Assembly (NCBI RefSeq): GCF_001667015.1
Contig: NZ_LZIS01000001.1
Span: forward strand, 62,001-126,000
Reading direction: 5' to 3'
From: Mycobacterium sp. E3198
GTDB taxonomy: Bacteria; Actinomycetota; Actinomycetes; Mycobacteriales; Mycobacteriaceae
Length of the DNA stretch: 64,000 bases
Every line of letters begins with the position of its first letter. The stretch's first letter is position 1. Below, piece by piece: positions 20,443 through 29,666 of this stretch. The position numbers and the translations under genes are program-made. Under the pieces are notes generated by a model. The model saw only the letters and a list, made by a program, of their open reading frames with translations. It did not search any database and was not told where the DNA came from.

Positions 20443-21180
20443 TCAGACTGCCGTGGTGCCGCCGTCGACGATCAACGCCATACCGTTGACATAGCTCGAG
20501 TCGTCCGAGGCGAGGAACAACGCGACCGTCGCGATCTCCTCGGGGCGGCCGTTCTTTCCTCGCGGGATCAATGCCTCGAACTGTGCCTTCGTCTTTTGGT
20601 CCAACTGTTCCAGCAACGGTGTGTCGACCTGGCCCGGAGTCAGCAGGTTGACCCGGATCCTCCTGTCCTTCAACTCGGCCACCCACACGCGGGCGTAGGC
20701 GTGCAGCGCGGCCTTGCTCGCCGCGTACACGCTCCAGAACGGATAGCCCTTCACCGACGCGATCGACCCGGTCATGAGGATCGAGGCGCCGTCGCGCAAC
20801 AGCGGCAACGCCTTCTGCACCGTGAAGAGCGTGCCGCGCGCGTTCAGCCCGAATGCGGCATCGAAGTGCTGCTCCGTGATCTCCCCGAGCTTGCGCTCCT
20901 CGCCGGTGCCGGCACTTGTCCACAACACGTCGATGGCGCCCTTTTCCCGCCTGACCGCGTCGAACAAACGGTCCAGATCGTGCAGGTTGGCCGAATCGGC
21001 TTGCACGGCGGTCACATTCGGACCGATCAGCCTGACGGCCTCATCCAGCGCTTCCTGCCGCCGACCCGAGATGAAGACGTGAGCTCCTTGTTCGACGAAC
21101 AACTTCGCACCGGCCAGCGCCATACCGCTCGATCCACCCGTGATCACCGCCACCTTGCCGTCAAGCTTGCCCATGACCAT
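20443..21180 (-). CDS. Short-chain dehydrogenase/reductase
   Basis: A 245-aa classical SDR. The cofactor loop reads ITGGSSGMALAGAK, with Ala where the last Gly of TGxxxGxG is usual. The active-site Tyr-Lys pair is in YAASKAALHAY, preceded by MTGSIAS. It ends with the common IVDGGTTAV. Starts at 21180 or, three codons in, at 21174; either overlaps the stop of the upstream LLM gene, so the two are coupled. It is the last gene of an F420-flavoured operon read from 22751 leftward. Substrate unknown. Confidence 0.88.
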   Translation of the reverse strand: MVMGKLDGKVAVITGGSSGMALAGAKLFVEQGAHVFISGRRQEALDEAVRLIGPNVTAVQADSANLHDLDRLFDAVRREKGAIDVLWTSAGTGEERKLGEITEQHFDAAFGLNARGTLFTVQKALPLLRDGASILMTGSIASVKGYPFWSVYAASKAALHAYARVWVAELKDRRIRVNLLTPGQVDTPLLEQLDQKTKAQFEALIPRGKNGRPEEIATVALFLASDDSSYVNGMALIVDGGTTAV

Positions 21181-22060
21181 TCCATCGGGCGATTACCTGG
21201 CCGGCGAACTCGAGCAACTGGTCAAGGCTGGGGAACATCGCGAAGGCATCCACGATCGCCTCATCAACACCTGACCCGGCGAGGCGCGCGAGCCTGTCGG
21301 CAACCGAGTCAACCGACGTGCCCGGTTCGAGGTTGATCCGCATGGCCGTCTTCAGCGCGTCGGGATCGCGGCCGGCGTCCTGCGCCGCACGGCGCGCGAC
21401 CGACCACAAGTGGTCGGTGACCTCGTCCTGCAGCCCCTCGACCCCGAGCCAGCCGGTGCCGCTGCGGCCGACCCGGCGCATCGCGGCCTCACTGGCGCCG
21501 CCGATCCAGATGGGCGGACCGCCGGCCTGGACCGGACGCAGGTCGGCATGGACCGGCGGCAGCGAGAAGAACTCGCTCTCCCAGGACACCGGGGTGGTCG
21601 TCCACCACTCGTGCAGGAACGCCAGTAGGTCATCGAGCATCTTCCCGCGCCGGCTCCAGTCCGCGCCGCGGGCGATGTCGTGTTCGTCCTTCATCCATCC
21701 GACTCCCACGCCGACGTCGAGGCGGCCGCCGCTCAGCACGTCGAGCGTGGTCAGCAGCCGGGCCAGGTGCACCGGCTCGTAGTAGAAGGTGCTGAGCGTG
21801 CTGGAGTTCAGCCGGATCCGGCTGGTCGCCGTGGCGGCGACCGTCCACAGCAGCACCGGATCGAGGTAGCGGGTCATCTGCGGCGGGTACGGCTGCTCCT
21901 TGCCCGGGTAAGTGCTGTGCATATCAACCGGCGTGACCAGGCGGTCGCCGACCCATAGTGTGTCGTAACCGAGGTCCTCGAGTCCGCGGCAGAACGCGCT
22001 CAGGCCGCCGGCGCCGGTGATAGCGGGCCCGACGATGGGAAGTGCAAAACCAAGCTTCAT
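21161..22060 (-). CDS. LLM-class F420-dependent oxidoreductase
   Basis: A 299-aa TIM-barrel luciferase-like protein of the TIGR03619 type, usually F420-dependent in actinobacteria. It begins MKLGFALPIVGPAITGAGG and includes GRLDVGVGVGWMKDEHD and PPIWIGGASEAAMRRVGR, typical of the family. ATG at 22060 has AAAGGAATCCC upstream on the minus strand; the extra in-frame ATG at 22087 lacks this. It sits between the NADP/F420-reductase-like gene and the SDR, all on one strand. It probably reduces or oxidises a small organic molecule with F420. Confidence 0.88.
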   Translation of the reverse strand: MKLGFALPIVGPAITGAGGLSAFCRGLEDLGYDTLWVGDRLVTPVDMHSTYPGKEQPYPPQMTRYLDPVLLWTVAATATSRIRLNSSTLSTFYYEPVHLARLLTTLDVLSGGRLDVGVGVGWMKDEHDIARGADWSRRGKMLDDLLAFLHEWWTTTPVSWESEFFSLPPVHADLRPVQAGGPPIWIGGASEAAMRRVGRSGTGWLGVEGLQDEVTDHLWSVARRAAQDAGRDPDALKTAMRINLEPGTSVDSVADRLARLAGSGVDEAIVDAFAMFPSLDQLLEFAGQVIARWNGHGQA

Positions 22061-22130
22061 CAGGGATTCCTTTCGGTGATCCATCAACCATTGCCGGGGC
22101 GCAGGCGCCCCGGGTCGTTCACGGCGCGGC

Positions 22131-22751
22131 TCAGGCGGGAACGGTGGCGCCGAGGGCGAAATCGAAGTTCCCCACCCCGTGGCGGGCGAGACCCATCATG
22201 ACCAGGCCCGTTCCTTCCAGCCAGTGCGCCATGTGCAAGCCGCCGACGTCCAGCGGGCGCAGCCCGAGGCTCTCGACGAACTCCGAAAAGGCCGCCTTGG
22301 CGCGCGCGTCGTCGCCGGCAAAGAAGACGTCGAGCGGCCGGCCCTGGGCCAGGACAACACCGAAGATGGTGTTGAACGCCTTCACCACGCTGGCGCTGGC
22401 CGGGGCCGCCTTCGCAACTTCCTGGGCGACCGACGTGTCATCGGGGATCGCCAACCCGTCGGCCGCGGCATTGAAGGGGTTGCTGATGTCGACGATGACC
22501 TTGTCCGCGAGGGCGTCTCCGTACCGGGCGACGACCGGAACGACGTCGGCGTACAGCACGGACACGATGACGATGTCCCCCGCCGGCACGGCGCCGAACT
22601 CTCCCGCCGTGGCGCCGCCGCCGAGCTCTTCGGCCAGGTCGGCGGCCTTGGACCGATCGCGGCCGATGACCTCGACGGTGTTGCCGCCCACGACCGCCAG
22701 CGCGCCGATGGCGCGGGCCATGTTGCCGGTGCCGATGATGCTGATGCTCAT
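22131..22751 (-). CDS. F420/NADP oxidoreductase-like Rossmann protein
   Basis: A 206-aa protein with an N-terminal Rossmann motif (ISIIGTGNMARAIGALAV) and the NADP-oxidoreductase coenzyme F420-dependent fold: VIVDISNPFN and VVKAFNTIFG match the family landmarks. It could move hydride between NADPH and F420, supplying the LLM enzyme downstream, but relatives of unknown specificity exist. Start at ATG 22751 (MSISIIG); an ATG four codons upstream at 22763 is possible. It is the first gene of the leftward operon, divergent from marR, with an inverted repeat between. Confidence 0.78.
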   Translation of the reverse strand: MSISIIGTGNMARAIGALAVVGGNTVEVIGRDRSKAADLAEELGGGATAGEFGAVPAGDIVIVSVLYADVVPVVARYGDALADKVIVDISNPFNAAADGLAIPDDTSVAQEVAKAAPASASVVKAFNTIFGVVLAQGRPLDVFFAGDDARAKAAFSEFVESLGLRPLDVGGLHMAHWLEGTGLVMMGLARHGVGNFDFALGATVPA

Positions 22752-22781
22752 GAGGTGTCCCATCCTGAAAGTGGTCGAAAA

Positions 22782-22825
22782 GGTTGACGTGTCCACCTTA
22801 AGCAATATTGGATGACACGTCAACC
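22782..22825. promoter_or_regulatory. Probable MarR operator, 12-bp inverted repeat
   Basis: GGTTGACGTGTC (22782-22793) and GACACGTCAACC (22814-22825) are exact reverse complements 20 bp apart, centred in the 95-bp gap between the two divergent starts. Each arm may be one site of a cooperative pair. Best explained as the binding site of the adjacent MarR protein controlling both directions. Confidence 0.7.
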
Positions 22826-22846
22826 AATGGGGTAGCATGGAGGCCG

Positions 22847-23326
22847 ATGGAACCGAATTGGCTGAACCCCCGTGAAGACCGCGCTTGGCGGGCCTTCCAG
22901 CACGCGCACCATCGGCTGGACGTGCACCTGAGCCGGGGCCTGCAGAAATCGGGCCTGTCCGGGGCCGACTACGAGGTTCTGGCGGTGCTCTCCAGCCACG
23001 ACGGAGACCGCATGCCCGCGCGCGACCTGTGCAACGCCCTGGGGTGGGAGAAGAGCCGCGTCTCCCACCAGGTGCGGCGCATGCAGCAGGACGGGCTGAT
23101 CTGCCGCGAGCCGAACCCCGACGACGCCCGCAGCACCATGGTCTGCCTACTGCCGGCCGGCCGCGCCGCCATCGAGAAGGCGGCGCCCGCGCACGTGGAC
23201 GACGTGCGGCGGAACTTCATCGACCTGCTCAGTCCGGCCGAGCTCGACATGCTCGCCGCCCTCAACGAACGAGTGCTGCGCCACCTGGCTCAAGACGACG
23301 AGCCCGCCGACGACGAGCCCTCATAA
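22847..23326 (+). CDS. MarR-family regulator
   Basis: A 159-aa winged-helix repressor. The DNA-binding core is DLCNALGWEKSRVSHQVRRM followed by the wing EPNPDDARSTMVCLLPAGR (about residues 65-105), classic MarR. The acidic tail DDEPADDEPS is unstructured. ATG at 22847 with GGAGG just before it (spacing only 3 nt); the frame is open from 22808, but that would cover the operator arm. Divergent from the SDR/LLM/F420-reductase operon, so it likely represses it until a phenolic or similar ligand is present. Confidence 0.88.
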   Translation: MEPNWLNPREDRAWRAFQHAHHRLDVHLSRGLQKSGLSGADYEVLAVLSSHDGDRMPARDLCNALGWEKSRVSHQVRRMQQDGLICREPNPDDARSTMVCLLPAGRAAIEKAAPAHVDDVRRNFIDLLSPAELDMLAALNERVLRHLAQDDEPADDEPS

Positions 23327-23380
23327 CCTTCATGCACGCGCGTCCTGTGCCCTACCGGCTCGACTCGGCAGTGCCGTTCG

Positions 23381-23677
23381 TCACGGGCCCTCGATTTGGC
23401 TGTGGAGGTCATCGAGGTAACCGTCGTAAGCGGCGATGATGTCGTCGAGATCGAGTTGCTCGGGTAGCTCGTCGGGGCGCTGCCGTGCAATCAGATACGC
23501 GATGGAAGCGGCGACCACACGGGTTTCGTCGGCGTCGGGCCCGCCGATGCGCGCGACGACCTCTGGCGTGGCCCGCAGCCGGACGGTGACAAGCTCCTCG
23601 CCCTGCTCGACACGCACGAGGTAATCGTGATCGCCGAGTGCTTCGATGCCGGGCGTTTGACTGCTTTCCGTTGCCAT
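23381..23677 (-). CDS. Conserved small acidic protein, unknown function
   Basis: A 98-aa acidic protein with no signal or membrane segment. Predicted layout: a beta-rich first half (HDYLVRVEQGEELVTVRLRA), then two helices (ETRVVAASIAYLIARQR; LDDIIAAYDGYLDDLHSQI). It resembles small proteins found scattered in mycobacterial genomes, but I do not recognise a family. Codon use is like its neighbours and no overlapping alternative is better. It lies between marR and the molybdopterin gene, on the same strand as the latter but downstream of it. Confidence 0.6.
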   Translation of the reverse strand: MATESSQTPGIEALGDHDYLVRVEQGEELVTVRLRATPEVVARIGGPDADETRVVAASIAYLIARQRPDELPEQLDLDDIIAAYDGYLDDLHSQIEGP

Positions 23678-23743
23678 CCCGCACCTCCGATTGTCGTTCC
23701 ACCCAAGCCTTTTCCGCGACGGGTGAGCCGCAGGCCAGTCCCA

Positions 23744-25606
23744 TTAGATGGTCTGGTGGCGGCCGAAGAATTCGTGGTCTTCGTTGTAACCGCCGAAACC
23801 GCTACCCAACTCGGAGTAGTGGGCTACGAACTCAATGCCCTTGAGCCACTTCACATGCCGGAAGCCGTGCTGCAATTCATTGCGCAGCCGCAGTGGCGCG
23901 CCGTGACCGTAGCTGACGGGTTCGCCGTTCATGTCGTAGGCCAGCATCGTCAGATGGTGACTCATCTGGGCGATCGGGTGCGCGACGTAATAGATCCCCC
24001 CATCCGCCCCGGGGCCCAGCGAATAGAACACCACCCATTTCGCCTCGGGCAGTGGTTTGACGATGTCCATGATCGTCTGCATCGACACGCCACCCCACTT
24101 GGCCACACCCGACCAGCCCTGGATGCAGAAGTGTTGGGTGATCTGTTCGTGGTACGGCAAGTCATGCAGGTCGGCCAGCGAGAATTCGGTCGGGTTCTCG
24201 ACAAGGCCGTAGATCCGCAGCCGCCAATCCACGAAGTTGTTCTTCTCCAACTCCTTGTACTCAACAGTTTCCGGATAGGTGCCGTTGTGCCAGAAGTATG
24301 GCGAGATGTCCTTATCGCTGAAGGCGCCCGGTCGCGGGTTGGTGCGCTCGAAGAGCCGCTGCAGCGGCCCGATGAGCGCGTCGCCGACGCGCTGCACCAC
24401 TCGCGGGTGGCGATACGTGAACGGGGTGGCGGCCACCCAGCCGACGGTCACGACCGCCATGGCCGCGGCGAAGACCCAGAACCCTAACCACCCGTTGTCG
24501 TCGCGGGCGGCGAACATGTGGTTGAGGTTGCGCACGGCATCGGTGGCGAAGACCATCGTCACGTGCAGGACGATGAACATGACGAAGTACATCAGGACCA
24601 GGAAATGCAGTGAGCGTGCGTGCTGAATGTTCAACCGTTTGCTGATCACGGTGAGACGCATCGAAAGTGCCGGCGACATCCCGAGCGCGGTGATGACCGC
24701 GAGCGGTGCCGCGATGAAGACCGTTGTGAAGTACGCCAACAACTGCAGCGCGTTGTAAGCCACCCAGGTGTTATCGGTCGGCCAGTCCAGCGAAAGGTAT
24801 TGGATCGCAACCGATACGGCGTTGGGAAAGACGTCCCAGCTGGTCGGCACGATGTGTCGCCATTGACCGGTAGCGAACAGCAGCACATAGAAGACCGCGC
24901 CGTTGAGAAGCCACAGAACGTCAACTCCGAGGTGCCACCACCGCGCCAGCCCGATGGAATGGCGGATCCCGGGCAATCCCAACTGACCGGGCAGACCAAC
25001 CGAGTCGTCCTTGGCCGTCCACAGCGGATCATCCGGCACCGGCTTGGCCACTCGCAGCCACTCGTCCTTGCCCGGTGTGGCGTTGCGGCTGAAGTACAGC
25101 CGCGGATGATCGCACAGGATCTGAATCCCGGACCGGATGATGAACGTCATCAAGAACAGGTTGAAGAAGTGGCTCCACCCGACCCACGCCGGGATGCCGG
25201 GGCTGACGCCGGAAGGTGCGTGGGTTCCGGGATAACGCTGGATGAATGCCTGCACCGCCGGGATGTTGTGCAGGCCTTTGGCCGCGGCTACGGCCACGGC
25301 GAGCACGGCGAACCCCATGGGGATCAGCCACAGCACGTTCAACCACTTGTCGCGCCCCACCCGCAGCCGCGGCACGATGGCCCGCTTGTCCTCTATGCCG
25401 CCGGCCCATGTCTCACGGTTGACGATGTTCTCGGCGAGGCGCAGCTCTGTGCGGTACCCCGCGCCCCGGTGGACGTTGTGGACGTCTTCGCTCGGCTTGC
25501 GCTCGTCTTCGTCAGTTGCCGCGGCAGTGACGGCGGCTCCGCACGAATCCACATTCCCAGCACCACCACTTCGGGCCTCGCTGGCGCGGAGTTCGTTGTC
25601 GGACAT
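23744..25606 (-). CDS. Cytochrome b / molybdopterin oxidoreductase fusion
   Basis: A 620-aa two-part protein. After a hydrophilic N terminus, residues of about 80-390 hold at least five hydrophobic helices with histidines, resembling a di-haem cytochrome b561-type membrane anchor. Residues of about 410-620 are a sulfite-oxidase-family molybdopterin domain: YGLVENPTEFSL, the Mo-ligand Cys494 in HFCIQGWSG, and GEPVSYGHGAPLRLRNE. There is no Tat signal, so which side of the membrane the Mo domain faces is unclear. Presumably it passes electrons between a small substrate and the quinone pool. ATG at 25606 chosen over 25618. Confidence 0.85.
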   Translation of the reverse strand: MSDNELRASEARSGGAGNVDSCGAAVTAAATDEDERKPSEDVHNVHRGAGYRTELRLAENIVNRETWAGGIEDKRAIVPRLRVGRDKWLNVLWLIPMGFAVLAVAVAAAKGLHNIPAVQAFIQRYPGTHAPSGVSPGIPAWVGWSHFFNLFLMTFIIRSGIQILCDHPRLYFSRNATPGKDEWLRVAKPVPDDPLWTAKDDSVGLPGQLGLPGIRHSIGLARWWHLGVDVLWLLNGAVFYVLLFATGQWRHIVPTSWDVFPNAVSVAIQYLSLDWPTDNTWVAYNALQLLAYFTTVFIAAPLAVITALGMSPALSMRLTVISKRLNIQHARSLHFLVLMYFVMFIVLHVTMVFATDAVRNLNHMFAARDDNGWLGFWVFAAAMAVVTVGWVAATPFTYRHPRVVQRVGDALIGPLQRLFERTNPRPGAFSDKDISPYFWHNGTYPETVEYKELEKNNFVDWRLRIYGLVENPTEFSLADLHDLPYHEQITQHFCIQGWSGVAKWGGVSMQTIMDIVKPLPEAKWVVFYSLGPGADGGIYYVAHPIAQMSHHLTMLAYDMNGEPVSYGHGAPLRLRNELQHGFRHVKWLKGIEFVAHYSELGSGFGGYNEDHEFFGRHQTI

Positions 25607-25909
25607 GCCGTCTCGCACCTAACTTATTTTTTACAAATGCGTATGGATAAACCATACCGCCTGACCTGCCCCATCGGGACGGTCGATCCGAGTGATTCCG
25701 CTCACCAGCCGTGCGGTTTCTCAGGCCGACAAACCGCCGACTCCACGCCAATTGCAGATCCTTCGCGCCGCCCGACGAGAATCGCCGCGTTGTGACAACT
25801 CCGGCGCCGAGCGCGCACGGCACCCTCACCGGCGCGCTATCCATAGGCATCTGAACGGCGCGCAAGGCCAGTGTCGAAATGCCAGCACGACGTTTGGCCC
25901 GGCGGACGG
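25607..25909. other. Intergenic region with a small dyad
   Basis: About 300 bp without a convincing gene. The right part is ordinary GC-rich DNA. The part nearest the molybdopterin gene is A/T-rich (25620-25660) and contains the dyad GTATGG-ATAAA-CCATAC at 25641-25657, 35 bp upstream of that start, a reasonable place for a promoter and a repressor site. Confidence 0.5.
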
Positions 25910-26422
25910 CTACCCGACGCCGCGGCTGAGCCAGGTCACCTCGCCGGCGTCGCCGCCGTCGCGATAAACCTCGAGCGCCTCGTCCCACGCGGTGCCCAGC
26001 ACCGAGTCCAACTCGGCGGCCAGATAGTCGGCGCCCTGCGCCATCATCGAGCGCAGCCGCATCTCGCCCACCATGACGTCGCCGTTGGCGCTCATCGCCC
26101 CGCTCCACAGCCCCAGCTGCGGGGTGTGGCTGAACCGCTGGCCGTCGACCCCGGGGCTGGGGTCCTCGGTGACCTCGAAGCGCAGCACCGACCAGGAGCG
26201 CAGGGCGTTGGCCAACCGAGCGCCGGTGCCTACCGGCCCGACCCAGTTGGTGACCGCGCGCAGCTGCCCGGGCATCGCCGGCTGCGGTGTCCAGACCAGG
26301 TTGGCCTTGGACTGCAGGGTCGACGACAACGCCCACTCGACATGCGGGCATACCGCCGCGGGCGAGGCGTGGACGTACACCACACCCGTCGTCACGTCGG
26401 CAAATTGGTTCGACGCACGCAT
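25910..26422 (-). CDS. DUF3145 family protein (Rv2256c-like)
   Basis: A 170-aa protein matching DUF3145, an actinobacterial family of unknown function; it lies where M. tuberculosis has Rv2256c. Landmarks: GVVYVHASPAAVCPHVEWALSS near the start, WSVLRFEVTEDPS in the middle, and DSVLGTAWDEALEVYRDGGDAGEV near the end. ATG at 26422 with GGAGCAGGAG just upstream on the minus strand; the open frame to 26461 lacks a better site. No membrane segment. Codirectional with the next upstream gene, 146 bp away, so it probably has its own promoter. Confidence 0.85.
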   Translation of the reverse strand: MRASNQFADVTTGVVYVHASPAAVCPHVEWALSSTLQSKANLVWTPQPAMPGQLRAVTNWVGPVGTGARLANALRSWSVLRFEVTEDPSPGVDGQRFSHTPQLGLWSGAMSANGDVMVGEMRLRSMMAQGADYLAAELDSVLGTAWDEALEVYRDGGDAGEVTWLSRGVG

Positions 26423-26568
26423 CTCCTGCTCCTTCGGTTCCACGAGGGACGTCTTCCCCAACGACCTGGTGGACCGCTTGAAGCGGAATGCATGTAAATT
26501 TTTGTGTCCTGCGTGTCTATTGTGCCTTGTGATACCCCTGTTGCGCTAGTGTGCGGAGTGGCTAAATA

Positions 26569-27381
26569 TCACTCGGCCAGCACCAGGTCCGAAAGCGCAG
26601 GCCACGGCTCTAACGCCCACTCCCCGAAGTCGCGGTTCGTGAGGACCACGAGCGCCCGGTCGGCCTCGGGATCCGCCCAGATGAACCCGCCCGCCTGACC
26701 GAAATGGCCGTACGTGCGCGCCGAGTTGCGCGCGCCCGTCCAGTGCGGCGACTTGGCGTCGCGGATCTCGAAACCCAGGCCCCAGTCGTTGGGCCGCTGC
26801 ACGCCGTAGCCGGGCAGCACCCCGTCGAGCCCGGGAAACTGCACGGCGATGGCCTCGGCGTGCAGCTTCGCCGACACCGTCGACGGGCGCAGCAGGTCGC
26901 CCGCGAACAAGGCCAGATCCGCGACGGTCGACGTCGCGCCGAATCCGGCGGCCTCGGCTCCGCCGTGCAGCCGGGTGGCCGCCAGGCCCAGCGGCTCGCA
27001 CACCGCCTCGGCGAGGTAGTGGCCGAATTCGATGCCCGACTCCGCCTCGATGGCCCGGGCCAGCACGCAGAACCCATAGTTCGAATACATCCGCCGGGTG
27101 CCGGGCTTGGCCAGCACGCGATCGCTGTGCATCGCCAAGCCCGACGCGTGCGCCAGCAGGTGACGGATCGTGGAGCCGGGTGGGCCGGCCGGGGTGTCCA
27201 GCTCGACGACGCCCTCCTCGATCGCGACGTGCGCGGCCCGGGCCACCAGCGGCTTGGTGACCGAGGCCAGCTCGAACACCCGCCCGGTGTCGCCGTGGGT
27301 GCCCAACACCCCGTCTGGCCCGACGACCGCCGCGGCGGCGGCCGGCACCGGCCAGTCGGCGATCGCGTCGAGCGCCGGCAT
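26569..27381 (-). CDS. Serine hydrolase, beta-lactamase/penicillin-binding fold
   Basis: A 270-aa class C-like serine hydrolase (Rv2257c-like). The nucleophile motif SxxK is ASVTKPL (Ser40-Lys43), the YxN motif is YSNYG (about Tyr99), and the third motif region is GHFGQAGG. There is no signal peptide, so it is probably cytosolic, and an esterase or peptidase role is more likely than beta-lactam resistance. ATG at 27379-27381 overlaps the stop of the upstream methyltransferase by one base (TGATG), indicating translational coupling. Confidence 0.88.
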   Translation of the reverse strand: MPALDAIADWPVPAAAAAVVGPDGVLGTHGDTGRVFELASVTKPLVARAAHVAIEEGVVELDTPAGPPGSTIRHLLAHASGLAMHSDRVLAKPGTRRMYSNYGFCVLARAIEAESGIEFGHYLAEAVCEPLGLAATRLHGGAEAAGFGATSTVADLALFAGDLLRPSTVSAKLHAEAIAVQFPGLDGVLPGYGVQRPNDWGLGFEIRDAKSPHWTGARNSARTYGHFGQAGGFIWADPEADRALVVLTNRDFGEWALEPWPALSDLVLAE

Positions 27382-28451
27382 CACTTCCGGGCGATGTAGT
27401 AGTTGTTGATCGGGTCGCCCTCGACCTCGGTCACCCGGACGTCGCCGAACCCGGCGTCGCGGAGCATCGACGTGGCCAGCTGCGTGCCCCATGCGGTGCC
27501 CAGCCCGACGCCGTCCAGCGCCAGCGACACCGTCATGCAGTGCATCAGCGAGACGGTGTAGAGGTAGGTGCTCATCGGGATCCCGACGTTTTCCTCGAGC
27601 CGGCTCGATGCCTTGATGTCGGCCATCAGGAAGACCCCGCCCGGCCGCAGCGCGCGGTAGATGTTCTCCAGCACCCGCGCCGGGTGCGCCTGGTCGTGGA
27701 TGGCGTCGAAAACGGTGATGACGTCGTAGGCCTCGTGCTTGTCGAGGTGCGTCAGGTTGCGGCTCTCGAAGGTGGCGTTCGTCAGGCCGAGGCGCGCCGC
27801 CTCGGCGACACCGGCCGCGACGGCCTCGTCGGAGAAGTCGATGCCGGTGAACCGGCTCGCCGGGAACGCCTGGGCCATCACGTTGATCGCGTGGCCGCTG
27901 CCGCACCCGAAGTCGGCCACGTCGGCCCCGGCGCGCAGCCGCTCCGGCAGGCCGTCGACCAATGGCAGCACGACGTCGACGAGCGCGACGTCGAACACCG
28001 CGGCGCTCTGCTCGGCCATCAGCGCGTGGAAGCGCGGGAACTCGCTGTACGGCAGCCCGCCGCCATCCCGGAAGCAGCCGACGATTTTCTGCTCGACCTC
28101 CCCGAGGTGCGGGAGAAACAGGGCCACGAGGGCCAGGTTGTCCGGACCTGCGGCACGAGTCAGCAGGCCGGCCCGGTGCGCGGGCAAGGAGTAGGTGCCG
28201 GCGTCGGCGTCATAGTCGACGACGTGCCCGGTGGTCATGCCGGCCAGCCACTCCCGCACATAGCGCTCGTTGAGCCCGGCGGCCTCGGCGATCTGCGCGC
28301 TGGTGGCGGGCGGCAGGCCGGCCATCGTGTCCAGCAGGCCGGTCTGGTGCCCGATGCTGAGCAGGATCGTGAGGCTCGCGCCGTCGATGGCCGCGACCAT
28401 TCGCCCGGCGAAATCTTCCGTGGTTTCCGAGGTGGTTTCAGGTGCCGTCAC
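27381..28451 (-). CDS. SAM-dependent methyltransferase (Rv2258c-like)
   Basis: A 356-aa class I methyltransferase. The N-terminal 90 residues form a winged-helix dimerisation domain ([39 protein letters not shown]), which led to older annotations as a regulator. The SAM motif is [13 protein letters not shown] (about residue 178), with [11 protein letters not shown] as motif II and [14 protein letters not shown] later. The equivalent gene in M. tuberculosis, Rv2258c, is a methyltransferase of unknown substrate. Coupled to the serine hydrolase downstream; divergent from mscR. Confidence 0.9.
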   Translation of the reverse strand: MTAPETTSETTEDFAGRMVAAIDGASLTILLSIGHQTGLLDTMAGLPPATSAQIAEAAGLNERYVREWLAGMTTGHVVDYDADAGTYSLPAHRAGLLTRAAGPDNLALVALFLPHLGEVEQKIVGCFRDGGGLPYSEFPRFHALMAEQSAAVFDVALVDVVLPLVDGLPERLRAGADVADFGCGSGHAINVMAQAFPASRFTGIDFSDEAVAAGVAEAARLGLTNATFESRNLTHLDKHEAYDVITVFDAIHDQAHPARVLENIYRALRPGGVFLMADIKASSRLEENVGIPMSTYLYTVSLMHCMTVSLALDGVGLGTAWGTQLATSMLRDAGFGDVRVTEVEGDPINNYYIARK

Positions 28452-28483
28452 GCTCTGCAGACGCTACACCCACGCGGCACACG

Positions 28484-28542
28484 TCGAGACTGCGCTCAGC
28501 GCGTGCTTGTCGCCGCGTTGGGCGATCTGAGCGCAGACTCGA
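28484..28542. repeat. Inverted repeat D in a divergent promoter region
   Basis: Arms 28484-28499 (TCGAGACTGCGCTCAG) and 28527-28542 are reverse complements with one mismatch, spaced 27 bp. The element fills the middle of the 129-bp gap between the methyltransferase and mscR starts. In this position it is more likely regulatory or a mobile palindrome than a terminator. Confidence 0.6.
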
Positions 28543-28580
28543 TGCCGGCACCGGGCGGGCTACACCGTAGGTTGGAGCGC

Positions 28581-29666
28581 ATGAGTCAGACAGTGCGCGG
28601 AGTGATTTCACGCAAGAAGGGCGAACCCGTCGAGCTGGTGGACATCGTCGTCCCGGACCCCGGGCCCGGCGAAGCGGTGGTCGACATCATCGCCTGCGGC
28701 GTGTGCCACACCGACCTGACCTACCGCGAGGGCGGCATCAACGACGAATACCCGTTCCTGCTGGGCCACGAGGCGGCCGGCACCGTCGAGGCGGTCGGCC
28801 CGGGCGTGACGAACGTCGAGCCGGGCGACTTCGTGATCCTGAACTGGCGCGCGGTGTGCGGGGAATGCCGGGCCTGCAAGCGCGGCCGGCCGCAATACTG
28901 CTTCAGCAGCCTCAACGCCGAACAGAAGATGACCCTGACCGACGGCACCGAGCTGACCCCGGCGCTGGGCATCGGGGCGTTCGCCGACAAAACGCTGGTG
29001 CACTCCGGGCAGTGCACCAAGGTGGACCGCCAGGCCGACCCGGCGGTCGCGGGCCTGCTGGGCTGCGGCGTGATGGCCGGGCTGGGCGCCGCGATCAACA
29101 CCGGGGCCGTCACCCGCGACGACACCGTCGCCGTGATCGGCTGCGGCGGTGTGGGCGACGCCGCGATCGCGGGGGCCGCGTTGGTCGGGGCCCGGCAGAT
29201 CATCGCCGTCGACACCGACAACACCAAGCTGGACTGGGCCCGCAAGTTCGGTGCCACGCACACGGTCAACGCCCGCGAATTCGACGTCGTCAAGACGATC
29301 CAGGACCTCACCGACGGCTTCGGGGTGAACGTGGTGATCGACGCGGTGGGCCGGCCCGAAACCTGGAAGCAGGCGTTCTACGCCCGCGACCTCGCCGGAA
29401 CCGTTGTGCTGGTGGGGGTTCCGACTCCCGACATGCAGCTGGAGATGCCGTTGCTGGACTTCTTCAGCCATGGCGGATCGCTGAAGTCGTCGTGGTACGG
29501 CGACTGCCTGCCCGAGCGCGACTTCCCCACCCTGGTCGACCTGTACCTGCAGGGCCGGCTGCCCCTGGACAAGTTCGTCTCCGAGCGCATCGGGCTCGAC
29601 GACGTCGAGGAGGCGTTCCACAAGATGCACGACGGCAAGGTGTTGCGTTCGGTGGTGATCCTGTAA
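28581..29666 (+). CDS. mscR: S-nitrosomycothiol reductase / formaldehyde dehydrogenase
   Basis: A 361-aa zinc alcohol dehydrogenase orthologous to MscR (Rv2259), which detoxifies S-nitrosomycothiol and oxidises the formaldehyde-mycothiol adduct. Catalytic zinc ligands: CGVCHTD and GHEAAG; structural zinc: [18 protein letters not shown] motif: [17 protein letters not shown] at 28581 after GGTTGGAGCGC; longer in-frame extension upstream is antisense to the methyltransferase. The stop overlaps the start of the metallo-hydrolase gene by one base (TAATG), matching the Rv2259-Rv2260 pair. Confidence 0.95.
   Translation: MSQTVRGVISRKKGEPVELVDIVVPDPGPGEAVVDIIACGVCHTDLTYREGGINDEYPFLLGHEAAGTVEAVGPGVTNVEPGDFVILNWRAVCGECRACKRGRPQYCFSSLNAEQKMTLTDGTELTPALGIGAFADKTLVHSGQCTKVDRQADPAVAGLLGCGVMAGLGAAINTGAVTRDDTVAVIGCGGVGDAAIAGAALVGARQIIAVDTDNTKLDWARKFGATHTVNAREFDVVKTIQDLTDGFGVNVVIDAVGRPETWKQAFYARDLAGTVVLVGVPTPDMQLEMPLLDFFSHGGSLKSSWYGDCLPERDFPTLVDLYLQGRLPLDKFVSERIGLDDVEEAFHKMHDGKVLRSVVIL

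Noticed and set aside
26569..27381. Beta-lactamase resistance gene
   Set aside because: It has SxxK and YxN but no signal peptide, so an intracellular hydrolase is more likely.
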